Shown in pieces: positions 8,364 to 17,438 of a DNA stretch of 64,000 bases. The stretch is from Fredinandcohnia onubensis (GTDB lineage: Bacteria > Bacillota > Bacilli > Bacillales > Bacillaceae_L): positions 246,902 through 310,901 of the forward strand of contig NZ_NSEA01000008.1 of NCBI RefSeq assembly GCF_002734285.1, in the 5' to 3' direction. The position numbers and the translations under genes are program-made. How positions within the stretch are numbered: position 1 is the first letter of the stretch; the number at the start of each line of letters is the position of its first letter. A model generated the notes under the pieces. That model was not told the DNA's origin. It made no database searches and saw only the letters and a program-made list of their open reading frames with translations.

Positions 8364-9455
8364 CTAAGCTCTCCTTCTTCTTATCATCGCAATCCCAAGG
8401 AGTGTTACGGGAATGATGATTTGAAATGGTACGTGAAGAAACATAGGTACAAATTTGTAACCCTCCTGTACGTGTTCAGCAAAACTACTCGCCATCGTTA
8501 TAGATAATAGTAAAACAACAAGTGCCATTGGAAAACATAAACGTGTATGACTATCAATTGAGAACAAATTGGCAACCCCTGTAACAACCGCATAAAAAAA
8601 GATTCCAATTTTAAAGAATCCCCCAATAATTAAAGCTAACATAAAGAAGATATCGAGACGTTCGATAAACTCTGCTACTTGGATCATTTGAATGGTTGCA
8701 AGAAGTGGGAACGGTGCCCGAGATGTAAGGTTAACACCAAGGACACTAATGTTCATCAACATGACAAGCGCTAGGTTGATCCCACTTAAGCCGATCGCAC
8801 ATAAACCAGCAATCTGTGCTTTACGAGAATGATTTAAATAAGGAAAAATCATCGCAAATACAATCGTCTCTCCAAATGGAAAATACAGAGTCTGGATAAA
8901 TGTTGCTTTTAAAACAGGTAAAATCCCTTCACCTAATATTGGCTTTAGGTTGTTTACATCAATTAAACCAGAGATCACAATGAGGATAAATCCCGTTACC
9001 GCAAGTAGATACATGATACTAAAAAGCAGTTCCCCAGTTCTCCCTAATACTTCGATTCCTTTTCGAACCGCGTATACTACCACGATGATTAAAAGTGCAT
9101 TGACAATAAATAATGGTGTTTCAGGATAGGCGAATGTCACCAACATCACGCCAAAATCACGTAATATCCTTGCTGCGAGATACGCAAAATAAAGGATATA
9201 CAAAAAAGCAATTACTTTCCCAATTAGTTTTCCAACGATAATCTGTGCATACATTGTTGGTAATTTGTCGGGGTAGTATAGATAGAGTCGAAAAAAGATA
9301 ATAAAAAGCATCATTCCACCGATCATTCCAAAGAGAACGGCAATCCAGGCATCTTGCTTTGCATCCATGGCAAGTGGCAAAAGTAATGCACTTCCTAATT
9401 CAAACAGCAAGATAAGTACAAATAGCTGATACGAACTGATTTTTGCCTTCTCCAT
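8364..9455 (-). CDS. Spore germination permease-like subunit (GerAB family)
   Basis: 363 aa with about ten hydrophobic segments, typical of the B subunit of Ger-type germinant receptors (APC-superfamily fold, inner spore membrane). The N-terminal ISSYQLFVLILLFELGSALL and the conserved PLP-like loop (FPFGETIVFAMIFPYL) are characteristic. It is the last gene of a minus-strand operon in the order A-C-B and starts ATG at 9455 after AAGGAG. With its A and C partners it should form a receptor for a small nutrient germinant; which one cannot be read from sequence. Confidence 0.9.
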   Translation of the reverse strand: MEKAKISSYQLFVLILLFELGSALLLPLAMDAKQDAWIAVLFGMIGGMMLFIIFFRLYLYYPDKLPTMYAQIIVGKLIGKVIAFLYILYFAYLAARILRDFGVMLVTFAYPETPLFIVNALLIIVVVYAVRKGIEVLGRTGELLFSIMYLLAVTGFILIVISGLIDVNNLKPILGEGILPVLKATFIQTLYFPFGETIVFAMIFPYLNHSRKAQIAGLCAIGLSGINLALVMLMNISVLGVNLTSRAPFPLLATIQMIQVAEFIERLDIFFMLALIIGGFFKIGIFFYAVVTGVANLFSIDSHTRLCFPMALVVLLLSITMASSFAEHVQEGYKFVPMFLHVPFQIIIPVTLLGIAMIRRRRA

Positions 9456-9473
9456 GTTACATGCTCCTTATAT

Positions 9474-10697
9474 CTATTTACGGTCTTCCTCCATTTCAGT
9501 AAGGAAAGATTTCGTACGTAATCCCGACCGGCGCACAAATGCTTCTACCTTCACATCCACGATTAATTCTGGAAAGTATACAGAATTCCAATCAGACTTT
9601 AGTTTCTTCCAAAGTTTAGGGTCGGCGCGTTGCACCACTTCACCAAAACCGAAAACATCCGTTTTATTTTTTTGGGCTTGTTTGATGGCTTCTTGTATTT
9701 CTTTCTTAATTTCCTTTTCAGCTTCTTTTTCGATTTTTACCAATATAAGAGGGTCTGTTAAATCGACTGGTATTTCTACTTCTCCTATATCACCTTCAAC
9801 ACGTACTTCTACGTTAATCATGGGTTTCTCGTTTTGAATGATTGGAAGAGTACTGGTTTTTTGGCGGATCACTTCGTAAGCAACAGAATCTTCTTGTCCT
9901 TTCCAATCAATATTCACATCTGTCTTTTCAATTTTATCCAAAATCCATAAAGTTCCTCTTGCCGTATTTCCTTGTAGCCAATCGACCAGCTTTCCATCTC
10001 TAAAAATAGCAATCCCATCAGCCTCAAGAACCGCTTTAGGAGTCGTTTCTTCAATATTTGACAATTTCATGGCCTGATCGATTTCTCCTTTTATACGAAA
10101 CCCTGTTAATAAAGGCTCTTTCCCTTCGGATACTAGGCTATTAAGTACATCTTTCATATTCGCTCTCAGATGTGTTCCCCAGTTTTTTTCTGTTGACTTT
10201 AGTGTTTTAATCACCTTATTGGAAGGGATCTTATCGATTGGAGTTATTGTTCTTACAATATCTCTTGCCTCCATATCTTGAGCAATGATTACTTCCGATG
10301 TGATTCGAAATTCAGGGTCACGATCCATCGCATCAAAAAGACGGAGGATCCCTTCCTCTCTAGCTAATCGCTCTCCAACAACTACTAAATTTGTATGGGC
10401 ATAATAAAGCCTTCGCGATATGCTAGTGGAAAACTTCCTACTAACTTCAGTAAGGTTCGTTCCCGTTTCAGTATATACATTAATAGGTGGGCCATGACCC
10501 GAGCCACCATCTTGCTGGCCCCCTGTAACATTACCTGGATTAATCACCTGAATCGTACCTACGTACTGGCCCTTTTCATTTTTATCGATACCGAAAGCAG
10601 AAATAATCGCGATGTCGGTAAGTTCCTTTTTGCTCCAACAACCCGAAAGGAGCATCAGTCCAAGGAATAAAACGACAAGAATAAAACCTTTATTCAT
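9474..10697 (-). CDS. Ger(x)C family spore germination lipoprotein
   Basis: 407 aa from the ATG at 10697, chosen because it gives a lipoprotein signal (hydrophobic core, lipobox LSGC with Cys in SGCWSKKEL) and has AAGGTGA before it. The family-defining GCW(D/S).KEL.DI..I...GID start is present, along with the C-terminal region containing ADPK.W and VDVKVEAFVRRSGL. The start codon overlaps the stop of the upstream A-subunit gene (ATGAATAA), so the two are translationally coupled. C subunits are lipid-anchored on the outer face of the inner spore membrane and are required for receptor function. Confidence 0.9.
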   Translation of the reverse strand: MNKGFILVVLFLGLMLLSGCWSKKELTDIAIISAFGIDKNEKGQYVGTIQVINPGNVTGGQQDGGSGHGPPINVYTETGTNLTEVSRKFSTSISRRLYYAHTNLVVVGERLAREEGILRLFDAMDRDPEFRITSEVIIAQDMEARDIVRTITPIDKIPSNKVIKTLKSTEKNWGTHLRANMKDVLNSLVSEGKEPLLTGFRIKGEIDQAMKLSNIEETTPKAVLEADGIAIFRDGKLVDWLQGNTARGTLWILDKIEKTDVNIDWKGQEDSVAYEVIRQKTSTLPIIQNEKPMINVEVRVEGDIGEVEIPVDLTDPLILVKIEKEAEKEIKKEIQEAIKQAQKNKTDVFGFGEVVQRADPKLWKKLKSDWNSVYFPELIVDVKVEAFVRRSGLRTKSFLTEMEEDRK

Positions 10698-12321
10698 CTT
10701 GGTCACCTTTTTCTTCAGAAGACTTGAGCATGCCACGTCCTACAGGTGGTTGAGGTTTCTGGTCTTTCCCTACACGAACTCTATTATCTTCACTGATCAA
10801 TTTCGGTCGTTTCTTTAAGGTCCACAACGGTAACCGGAAAAACGTATCCGCGTTCTCCTTAAAAATAAATGGAGCCATTGGTGTCATATATGGAACACCA
10901 AATGAACGCAGGCCACTAAGATGGACCGCAAGCATGATAATCCCAAGGATGATTCCATAAAAACCGAATGTGGCAGCAGCAATCATAAATAAAAAGCGAA
11001 CCAATCGTGCCGCAATGGCCATCGCAAATGATGGTGTTGCAAAACTAGCTATTGCAGTCATCGCCACTACAATCGTCATGGCTGGTGAAACAATTCCTGC
11101 CTGAACGGCTGCTTGTCCAATTACAAGGGCTCCAACAATGGAAATGGCTGACCCCACTGCCCGCGGCATTCGAATTCCAGCTTCACGCAAAATTTCAAAT
11201 GTGACTTCCATAATGAGAGCTTCTACAAATGCCGGAAAAGGTACGGCTTCCCTCTGTGCCGCTACAGCAATTAATAACTGAGTCGGGATCATTTCCTGAT
11301 GAAAAGTTGTTGCGGCAATATAGCCTGCAGGTGCGATAATTGATATTGAAAATATCAAAAGCCTTAAAAAACGTAGTGCCGTTGCAATATCAAATCGCGC
11401 ATAATAATCCTCAACTGCCTGAAAAAATTGAATAAAGACAGCTGGTGCAACTAATACAAAAGGAGTCCCATCTACAAAGATGGCAACTCTCCCCTCGAGA
11501 AGATTCCCCGAAACCGTATCCGGTCTTTCAGTATGATAAAGAGTCGGAAAGGAAGTAAATGTTTGATCCTCAATAAACTGTTCAATATAACCTGATTCAA
11601 GAACACTATCAATATCAATTTGATCAATCCGTCTGCGGACCTCTTCTACAATTTTCTCGTTTGCAATTCCATTTATATACATAATGGCAACGTCTGTATT
11701 TGTCACCCTGCCCAACTTTCTTGATTCGACCCATAAATTCGGATCCTTGATACGCCGGCGCACCAATGAGGTATTCGTAATAATCGACTCTGTAAATCCA
11801 TCCCGTGGACCACGCACCGTCACCTGACTACTTGGTTCCTCAATCGATCGTCTTTCGCCGCCTCTTGTATCAACAACGAGTACCCTTGTTTTTCCATCTA
11901 CAAGAATGATTGTTTCTCCATTCATTAACGCGGAAAAGAGTTGATCCCAATCAATTGCTTCTCTGATACTCCCAAATGGCAAAGCCTCATCTTCAATCAT
12001 CTCTAATGGATCTTGTTGAATCAACTTTTCCTGCAAATCGGGACTTTTCATGATGGATTCGATTAAAAAGTCTTTTATGGACTGGCTATCGACAAGCCCG
12101 TCAATATAGACGATTGCGGTTTGAATCTTGGGTTGTAACCCGATATTAACTTTTCGGACAATCACATCAAAACTATTGCCTGTTTTGTTACGAATCACAT
12201 TGAGATTATTAGATAATAGTACATCAATGGAATCCGGAAATTCCTGCTTTGTTGGTGGTTGCTGTTGGTTTTCGTTAGTTGTGCTACTTTTTTTACGTTT
12301 ATTCTTGAAAAAACCAGGCAT
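10690..12321 (-). CDS. GerA family spore germination protein, receptor A subunit
   Basis: 543 aa. A basic, Gln/Pro-rich N-terminus precedes the soluble GerA N-terminal domain (SIDVLLSNNLNVIRNKTGNS, VYIDGLVD, FGSIREAIDWDQL), then a C-terminal half with about five membrane segments including PAGYIAATTFHQEMIPT, VPFPAFVEALIMEVTFEILREAGIRMPRAVGSAISIVGALVIGQAAV-type motifs. It is the first gene of the A-C-B operon; AAAGG lies ten bases before the ATG. Germination operons are normally transcribed by SigG in the forespore, but I could not identify a convincing SigG promoter here. Confidence 0.92.
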   Translation of the reverse strand: MPGFFKNKRKKSSTTNENQQQPPTKQEFPDSIDVLLSNNLNVIRNKTGNSFDVIVRKVNIGLQPKIQTAIVYIDGLVDSQSIKDFLIESIMKSPDLQEKLIQQDPLEMIEDEALPFGSIREAIDWDQLFSALMNGETIILVDGKTRVLVVDTRGGERRSIEEPSSQVTVRGPRDGFTESIITNTSLVRRRIKDPNLWVESRKLGRVTNTDVAIMYINGIANEKIVEEVRRRIDQIDIDSVLESGYIEQFIEDQTFTSFPTLYHTERPDTVSGNLLEGRVAIFVDGTPFVLVAPAVFIQFFQAVEDYYARFDIATALRFLRLLIFSISIIAPAGYIAATTFHQEMIPTQLLIAVAAQREAVPFPAFVEALIMEVTFEILREAGIRMPRAVGSAISIVGALVIGQAAVQAGIVSPAMTIVVAMTAIASFATPSFAMAIAARLVRFLFMIAAATFGFYGIILGIIMLAVHLSGLRSFGVPYMTPMAPFIFKENADTFFRLPLWTLKKRPKLISEDNRVRVGKDQKPQPPVGRGMLKSSEEKGDQDE

Positions 12322-12418
12322 TTTTGTTAAACCTTTCTATTCTATTTACTAACTGTTCTGCCCAGTAGATGAATATTTATACGTTGTCATATAAGCGTTT
12401 TAGAAGGGGAATACTAGG

Positions 12419-12673
12419 TTGAAAAAAGGTGTGAGAAAAATGAAGATTATCGGGATCACCTTATTGATGATGGTGTGTCTAATGAGCTTCTCATTTTGGC
12501 TTGATTATCTGCAAGGATTCGAACTACAAACGGCTTTCCGAAATGCAACAAGTCCGTTTCGAGTCATGGATCCAGCTGAAACGATTGTTTTTTTAACCTT
12601 TATACTGACCGTTCTAATTGAGATATTCGTTTATTCATACAAAAAAAGAAAGGCACAAGCAAAGACAAGATAA
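12419..12673 (+). CDS. Small two-helix membrane protein, unknown function
   Basis: 84 aa from TTG (AGAAGGGG eight bases upstream); an ATG at 12440 with AAAGGTG eight bases upstream is equally plausible and gives 77 aa. Two hydrophobic segments (IIGITLLMMVCLMSFSFW and IVFLTFILTVLIEIFVY) flank a soluble loop, and the C-terminus is basic. It is divergent from the gerA operon, so it may share sporulation control, but this is only positional. No family recognised. Confidence 0.55.
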   Translation: MKKGVRKMKIIGITLLMMVCLMSFSFWLDYLQGFELQTAFRNATSPFRVMDPAETIVFLTFILTVLIEIFVYSYKKRKAQAKTR

Positions 12674-12683
12674 GGTACTACAC

Positions 12684-12712
12684 AAAAAAGTAGCCTAGAA
12701 AACTAGACTACT
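12684..12712 (-). terminator. Terminator of the sugar operon
   Basis: On the minus strand AGTAGTCTAG pairs with CTAGGCTACT (one mismatch) around TTTT and is followed by TTTTTT. It lies about 35 bases after the last gene of the operon. Confidence 0.75.
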
Positions 12713-12746
12713 GATGATTTCGATGTCAAAAAAATTGGACGTGATA

Positions 12747-13421
12747 TTATTGGCCTTTCACTCTTTTCACAAACTTAGTTAAAGTTTCTTTAAGCTGTTC
12801 TTGACCCGTACTTGGCCGAAATTCTTGATTATCAATGACTAACGGAGCTCCTATTACCACTAATGGGGCGCCATACTTTGGCATTTGAGCAGCTTGTTCA
12901 ATTGATAGCCCACCAACAGCCTGAACTGGGATGGAGACTGCGGATACAACATCTTCTAAGCAATCAAATGGTGAGCGTTCTGGATCCTCTCCCCTTTCAT
13001 CAAAGCCTGTATGAACAATAATGTAATCAACACCGTTCTCCTCAAGCATTTTAGCACATGAAACTTTGTCTGATGAGGCCATAATATCCCCCATCACTTC
13101 TATACCATAATCTCTTGCAGCTCGAACCGCTGCTCGTATGGTCGCTGGATGAGCAACTCCCATGACAACTACATGAGTAGCTCCTGCCTTGGCCATCATT
13201 TCTACTTCTAAATAGCCACCATCCATCGTTTTTAAATCAGCGACAATCGGTTTGTCTGGGAATTTCTCCCGTAGTTTTCGTACTGCATGTAAACCTTCTG
13301 CAAGCAATAATGGGGTTCCCGCTTCAATCCAATCAACCCCTGCCTCTATAGCGATTTCCGCCATTTCCAATGCCTCATCAATATTCGTTAAATCTAACGA
13401 AATCTGCACAATTGGTTGCAT
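12747..13421 (-). CDS. HUMPS-family enzyme (3-hexulose-6-phosphate synthase / keto-gulonate-6-P decarboxylase-like)
   Basis: 224 aa from the ATG at 13421, seven bases after GAGGGG; the TTG two codons earlier falls too close to that site. It is a TIM barrel of the OMP-decarboxylase superfamily: VADLKTMDGG carries the D-x-K-x-x-D catalytic signature, with QISLDLTN at strand 1 and QAVGGLS and VVIGAP in the phosphate-binding strands. The closest named enzymes make or cleave hexulose-6-phosphates (HPS) or decarboxylate 3-keto-L-gulonate-6-phosphate. No hexulose-phosphate isomerase gene is adjacent, so formaldehyde fixation is not supported; the setting in an ABC sugar operon favours catabolism of a sugar acid or polyol phosphate. 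Substrate unresolved. Confidence 0.82.
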   Translation of the reverse strand: MQPIVQISLDLTNIDEALEMAEIAIEAGVDWIEAGTPLLLAEGLHAVRKLREKFPDKPIVADLKTMDGGYLEVEMMAKAGATHVVVMGVAHPATIRAAVRAARDYGIEVMGDIMASSDKVSCAKMLEENGVDYIIVHTGFDERGEDPERSPFDCLEDVVSAVSIPVQAVGGLSIEQAAQMPKYGAPLVVIGAPLVIDNQEFRPSTGQEQLKETLTKFVKRVKGQ

Positions 13422-13475
13422 GTTCAAGCCCCTCTACTAATTTCTTAATAAATCGTAGAATTATAGAAAAACGTT

Positions 13476-14255
13476 TTACTCATAAGCTGCCTTAGGAAAC
13501 TGTGTGGCAAATTTTCCTCCACTCACATCAATTAACGTACCGGTTATATACCCTGCTAAATCTGATGCTAAGAAACAGATAAGTTGTGCGATGTCTTTTT
13601 TCTCACCCCATCTTCTTAATGTTAAGCTGTCTAATAACCGATCTTGTTGTTCTTGTGGCAACTCAGAAAAGTGATTGAGAGTTGTTGGAATCATTCCAGC
13701 GGCATAACTGTTAACCGTAATATTCCAAGGCCCTAACTCTCCAGCAAGAACACGAGAAAATTGTTTAACCCCGGCCTTTGAGGAGGCGTATGCTGCGCTG
13801 CCAATACTCGGAATAATCGCTGCAAAAGACGCAGAATTGATAATCCGACCGAATCGCTGTTTTTTCATAATGGGAATGACGGATTGGCACATCAGGTATA
13901 TCCCTTTTAGATTGACATCATGGCAGTAATCCCAAACCTCCTCTGCTAATGTTTCAACTTCTCCGTTCCCAGCAACGCCTGCATTGTTAACCAAAAGGTC
14001 AATCCGGCCAAACTTTTGCATCGTCTCACTAATAACTTCAGAAATCCTGGCACTATCACTAACATCACAGTCAAAAAACAAACCCTCTAATCCTTGTTCT
14101 TTAAATTCTTGTGCTAGTTGGTCAAGATCATCTTGGTATACATCAATCCCCACTGTTTTAACCCCTTCTCTTGCTAGGGTCAAAATGATTTCTTTCCCAA
14201 TTCCTTTCCCTACTCCCGTAACGATTCCTACCATCCCATGTAAATCAATCAGCAC
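13476..14255 (-). CDS. SDR family oxidoreductase
   Basis: 259 aa from the GTG at 14255. The in-frame ATG at 14264 directly abuts the AGGAAAGG site, leaving no spacer, while the GTG is nine bases from it. It is a classical short-chain dehydrogenase: cofactor motif TGVGKGIG, NNAG near 90-93, catalytic Ser (in NSASFAA), Tyr and Lys (YASSK), and a C-terminal GGK. An acidic residue after strand 2 (GIDVYQDD) suggests NAD(H) preference. In this operon it probably oxidises a polyol or reduces a keto-sugar; the exact substrate is unknown. Confidence 0.9.
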   Translation of the reverse strand: MLIDLHGMVGIVTGVGKGIGKEIILTLAREGVKTVGIDVYQDDLDQLAQEFKEQGLEGLFFDCDVSDSARISEVISETMQKFGRIDLLVNNAGVAGNGEVETLAEEVWDYCHDVNLKGIYLMCQSVIPIMKKQRFGRIINSASFAAIIPSIGSAAYASSKAGVKQFSRVLAGELGPWNITVNSYAAGMIPTTLNHFSELPQEQQDRLLDSLTLRRWGEKKDIAQLICFLASDLAGYITGTLIDVSGGKFATQFPKAAYE

Positions 14256-14280
14256 ATCGACCATCCTTTCCTGATGACGC

Positions 14281-15096
14281 TTATCCTTTTACTGCTCCTG
14301 AAGTAATTCCACTTACAATATATCGTTGTAAAAGCAAAGAAATAATCAAAATAGGTAACGTTATGATAACAGCAGCTGCCATAAGAGCTCCCCAATTTAT
14401 TTCTGAATAAGAAATGAAGTTAAATACGGCAATTGGTAATGTCTTCGTGTCATCCCCAGCAAGGACTAAAGCAAACATAAAGTTATTCCAAGATAAAATA
14501 AATGACATCATAGAAGCTGTAATAATTCCTGGTGAAACCAATGGAAGTAAGACCCTAAAGAATGCACCTTGCAATGTACAGCCATCTACTCGAGCCGAAT
14601 CCTCCAGTTCTTGTGGAAGAGCTTCAAAGGATGAAATCATAATCCAAATAATAAATGGCAACCCGACTAACATATGGCTTAATGTTAATGCTGTGTATGT
14701 GTCGACTAAACCCAGTTTTGAGAAAATGATAAACCATGGAATCATAAACGAAATACCAGGAATGATTCTAGCAATTAAGATAATGACGCCGAATTTATGA
14801 AGTTTATATTTCGCAATCGCATAAGCGGCTGGTAATCCCAAAACTAATCCGAGAACGGTTGAAGCAAAAGCAACAATAAAGCTATTTACGATAAACTTAA
14901 TAAAATCATATTGCGCAAAAACTTCCGTGTAGTTTTTAAGGCTAGGTGTAAATATAAAAATGGAGTCCGTCGACATGATTTGAGCCTGGTTTTTAAGAGA
15001 AGCAATGATCATCCACACAAATGGGAATAAAAATACTAAACTCACAAAAGCGATTAAAACATAGCGGATAAGCTCCATTCTCCGTTTATGTTTCAT
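14281..15096 (-). CDS. Carbohydrate ABC transporter permease (MalG/UgpE type)
   Basis: 271 aa with six hydrophobic segments. The inner-membrane permease EAA loop is present (EALPQELEDSARVDGC...PLVSPGI), the site that contacts the ATPase. ATGA overlap with the upstream permease gene shows tight coupling, and GGAGGTG precedes the start. With its partner permease and the upstream binding protein it forms a CUT1-type importer. No ATPase gene is in the operon, so a shared MsmX-like ATPase elsewhere is likely. Confidence 0.93.
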   Translation of the reverse strand: MKHKRRMELIRYVLIAFVSLVFLFPFVWMIIASLKNQAQIMSTDSIFIFTPSLKNYTEVFAQYDFIKFIVNSFIVAFASTVLGLVLGLPAAYAIAKYKLHKFGVIILIARIIPGISFMIPWFIIFSKLGLVDTYTALTLSHMLVGLPFIIWIMISSFEALPQELEDSARVDGCTLQGAFFRVLLPLVSPGIITASMMSFILSWNNFMFALVLAGDDTKTLPIAVFNFISYSEINWGALMAAAVIITLPILIISLLLQRYIVSGITSGAVKG

Positions 15097-15983
15097 AATG
15101 TCACCTCCGTCTTCTTACGGAAGATCAGGATTAAGCAGCTCATAATGAGCACAATCATAAAGAATACCATTAAAATGGCGCTCGTATATCCTAACTTGAA
15201 ATACTGAAATCCATTAGCAAAACCGTAAATATTTAAGGTTTCCGTTGCGTATCCCGGTCCGCCTTGTGTCATGGCATAAATTAAATCAAAATGCTTTACC
15301 GCATCAATTGACCGTAGAAGTACGGCTGCGAAAATGGTAGGAGCCATGAGAGGTAATGTGATTTTCCAAAAGATTTGCCACGCATTGGCGCCATCAACAG
15401 CTGCCGCTTCATAATTTTCATTTGGTAATTGAGAAAGACCGGCCAATGTGATTAACGTAATCATGGGTGTCCATTGCCATGTGTCTACCATCGCAATTGC
15501 CGGCAATGCCTGTTTTGGTGACGCAATCCATAACTGTGGATCAATACCAAAGTAACCTAGGAATTGATTCGCAAAACCGATGGATGGTTCGAAAATTAAT
15601 AACCATACGAGTCCGATTGCAACAGGTGTTGATACCATAGGAAGTAAAAATAAGGTCTTTACGAGATTACTACCTTTAAAGTTTCTAAAGAATAAAAGTG
15701 CAATCGCTACTCCCAATACGGTTTGAGTAACAACTGCCAAAATTGTAAAGTAAAACGTTCGAAAAAATGCTGGCCAAAACCGTGGATCATCAAAAAAGAT
15801 TTTCTTAAAATTGTCTAAGAAGACCCATTTTGGTGGAGACACACTAGACATGCTCCAGTCAAAAAAGCTTAAATAGGCTGTATACCCAACTGGAAAAACA
15901 ATCATAATGAGTACAAAAAGTACGGAAGGCAATGTAAAAATATACTTAAGATGTTTTTCAATCCAAAGTTGAATGATAGTCAT
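15093..15983 (-). CDS. Carbohydrate ABC transporter permease (MalF/UgpA type)
   Basis: About 296 aa from the ATG at 15983, which is preceded closely by AGAAGGGGG; a frame open to 16031 has no ribosome site. Six membrane segments and an EAA loop (YEAAAVDGANAWQIFWKITLPLMAPT) identify it as the MalF-like partner of the next gene, with which it overlaps by four bases. It imports a sugar or polyol with the lipoprotein encoded upstream. Confidence 0.92.
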   Translation of the reverse strand: MTIIQLWIEKHLKYIFTLPSVLFVLIMIVFPVGYTAYLSFFDWSMSSVSPPKWVFLDNFKKIFFDDPRFWPAFFRTFYFTILAVVTQTVLGVAIALLFFRNFKGSNLVKTLFLLPMVSTPVAIGLVWLLIFEPSIGFANQFLGYFGIDPQLWIASPKQALPAIAMVDTWQWTPMITLITLAGLSQLPNENYEAAAVDGANAWQIFWKITLPLMAPTIFAAVLLRSIDAVKHFDLIYAMTQGGPGYATETLNIYGFANGFQYFKLGYTSAILMVFFMIVLIMSCLILIFRKKTEVTL

Positions 15984-16061
15984 CCCCCTTCTATGTATCG
16001 CTATAAAGAGGATAGAGGGGTATTCATACATTTATGAATACCCGCTCCATCCATTCACTTT

Positions 16062-17372
16062 TTAATTTTCGTCATCAAGTAATTGTTGGAACTGTTTGTT
16101 GGCTTCTTTAGCAGCGGCTTCTACATCCCCACCTTCAATACCCGTCACAATCGCCGTCCCAATCATGTCTCTTGCCTCATTTACTTTTATGACTAATGGA
16201 CGGTCATATTCTTTTCCAATCTTATTCGATTCAGAAATGACTTTAACAAGTTCCTCAGGAAACGCTTCTGTTCCTTCCGGTGAGTCCCAAACAGATTGTC
16301 GTGGTCCAGGGACACTCTTCTTTTGTAACTCAGCTACAACTTCTTTACTCGTTGCCCATTTGATAAATTCCCATCCTGCATCTTTGTTTTCTGATTTCGC
16401 ATTCATCGCCACGCCCCATGAAGTAACGTTGTATGGCGTTTGTCCTTCTGGTCCTTCTGGGAATACGGCAAACCCTACTTTTTCTCCTACAACAGATTTT
16501 TCAGGATCTAGCAGGTTTGGATAAATACTATCAGCATCTGTATACATAGCCGCTTTGCCTTGTGCAAATAAACCAGCAGCTTGCGGCCAACTCATATTTA
16601 AGACTCCTGGAGGTCCTGCATCCTTCAGTAAATTACCGTAGAACTCAAATGCTTTAATGGCTTCTGGTGTATCAATCGCCGCTTTTCCGTCAACGATAAA
16701 GTCCCCACCAAATCCATATAAATAGCTTGAGAATTGAGTAACCGCCGCAGCACGTTGTCCGCGTGATACCATTCCGTAAAAGTCATTGGAAGGGTCATTT
16801 AATTGTTTTGCAATTTCATAGAGTTCATCTAATGTTTTAGGAGGTTCAATATTATTTTCTTCAAAAATATCTTTTCGATAATATAGGATTTCACGCTCCG
16901 TAACAGTTGGAATACCAAAAATCTTTTCACCGTCTTTTAACGAATTCACGGATGACTCGGTAAAATCACTTAAATTCCAGTCTGAATCACCGGTATAACT
17001 CGTTAAATCAGCAACCCAGCCATTGAGATTAAAGAGTTTCCCTTCTTGCAGTGGACGTATCATAAAGACATCGATACTATCAGAACCTGCAGTAAACTCG
17101 GTTGTAAGCTTTTGAGTTAATTGGTCTTCAAAATATTTTTCTAGCTTTACTTTAATGCCTGACTCCTGTTCAAATTGAGGAATTAATGGTTCGATTGCCT
17201 CTGTCCATGGATGGTTTGCAGCAATAATTCTTAATTCAACGTCTTTGTTTTTATCACCATTTGAATCTGATGATGGTTCATCTGAAGCAGGTGTATTGCT
17301 ACTACAAGCAGCCATTAAGCCAATGAACAATCCAAATACCAGTAAAAAGCTTAGCCCCCTTATTTTTTTCAC
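16062..17372 (-). CDS. Extracellular solute-binding lipoprotein, family 1 (sugar ABC)
   Basis: 436 aa from the GTG at 17372: AAAGGGG lies eight bases upstream, whereas the in-frame ATG at 17390 has no ribosome site. Residues 1-22 are a lipoprotein signal with lipobox MAAC. The mature part has the class 1 sugar-binding signatures (QESGIKVKLE, DVFMIRP, YRKDIFEENNIEPPKTLDEL, GKAAMYTDA, SWGVAMNAKS). It should capture the substrate for the two permeases downstream. A LacI-type operator-like palindrome lies about 40 bases upstream. Confidence 0.92.
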   Translation of the reverse strand: MKKIRGLSFLLVFGLFIGLMAACSSNTPASDEPSSDSNGDKNKDVELRIIAANHPWTEAIEPLIPQFEQESGIKVKLEKYFEDQLTQKLTTEFTAGSDSIDVFMIRPLQEGKLFNLNGWVADLTSYTGDSDWNLSDFTESSVNSLKDGEKIFGIPTVTEREILYYRKDIFEENNIEPPKTLDELYEIAKQLNDPSNDFYGMVSRGQRAAAVTQFSSYLYGFGGDFIVDGKAAIDTPEAIKAFEFYGNLLKDAGPPGVLNMSWPQAAGLFAQGKAAMYTDADSIYPNLLDPEKSVVGEKVGFAVFPEGPEGQTPYNVTSWGVAMNAKSENKDAGWEFIKWATSKEVVAELQKKSVPGPRQSVWDSPEGTEAFPEELVKVISESNKIGKEYDRPLVIKVNEARDMIGTAIVTGIEGGDVEAAAKEANKQFQQLLDDEN

Positions 17373-17408
17373 TCGCTTTTCCCCTTTCATACTTAATATG
17401 GTTAAGAC

Positions 17409-17422
17409 GTAAAGCGCTTACA
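17409..17422 (-). promoter_or_regulatory. Candidate LacI-family/CcpA operator before the binding-protein gene
   Basis: TGTAAGCGCTTTAC on the minus strand has the palindromic AAGCGCTT core and matches the cre consensus TGWAARCGYTWNCW at 12 of 14 bases. It lies in the 66-base gap between the isomerase gene and the binding-protein gene, where an internal promoter could be controlled. Confidence 0.5.
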
Positions 17423-17438
17423 TTTAGTGGTCCTTACG

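Noticed and set aside
12370-12394. SigG-type promoter (TGAATA / CATATAA) near the ger operon
   Set aside because: The spacer is only 12 bases, too short for SigG, and it faces the small plus-strand gene rather than the ger operon.
12747-13421. Ribulose monophosphate formaldehyde-fixation gene (hxlA)
   Set aside because: No hexulose-phosphate isomerase (hxlB) or formaldehyde regulator is adjacent; the operon is a sugar importer.
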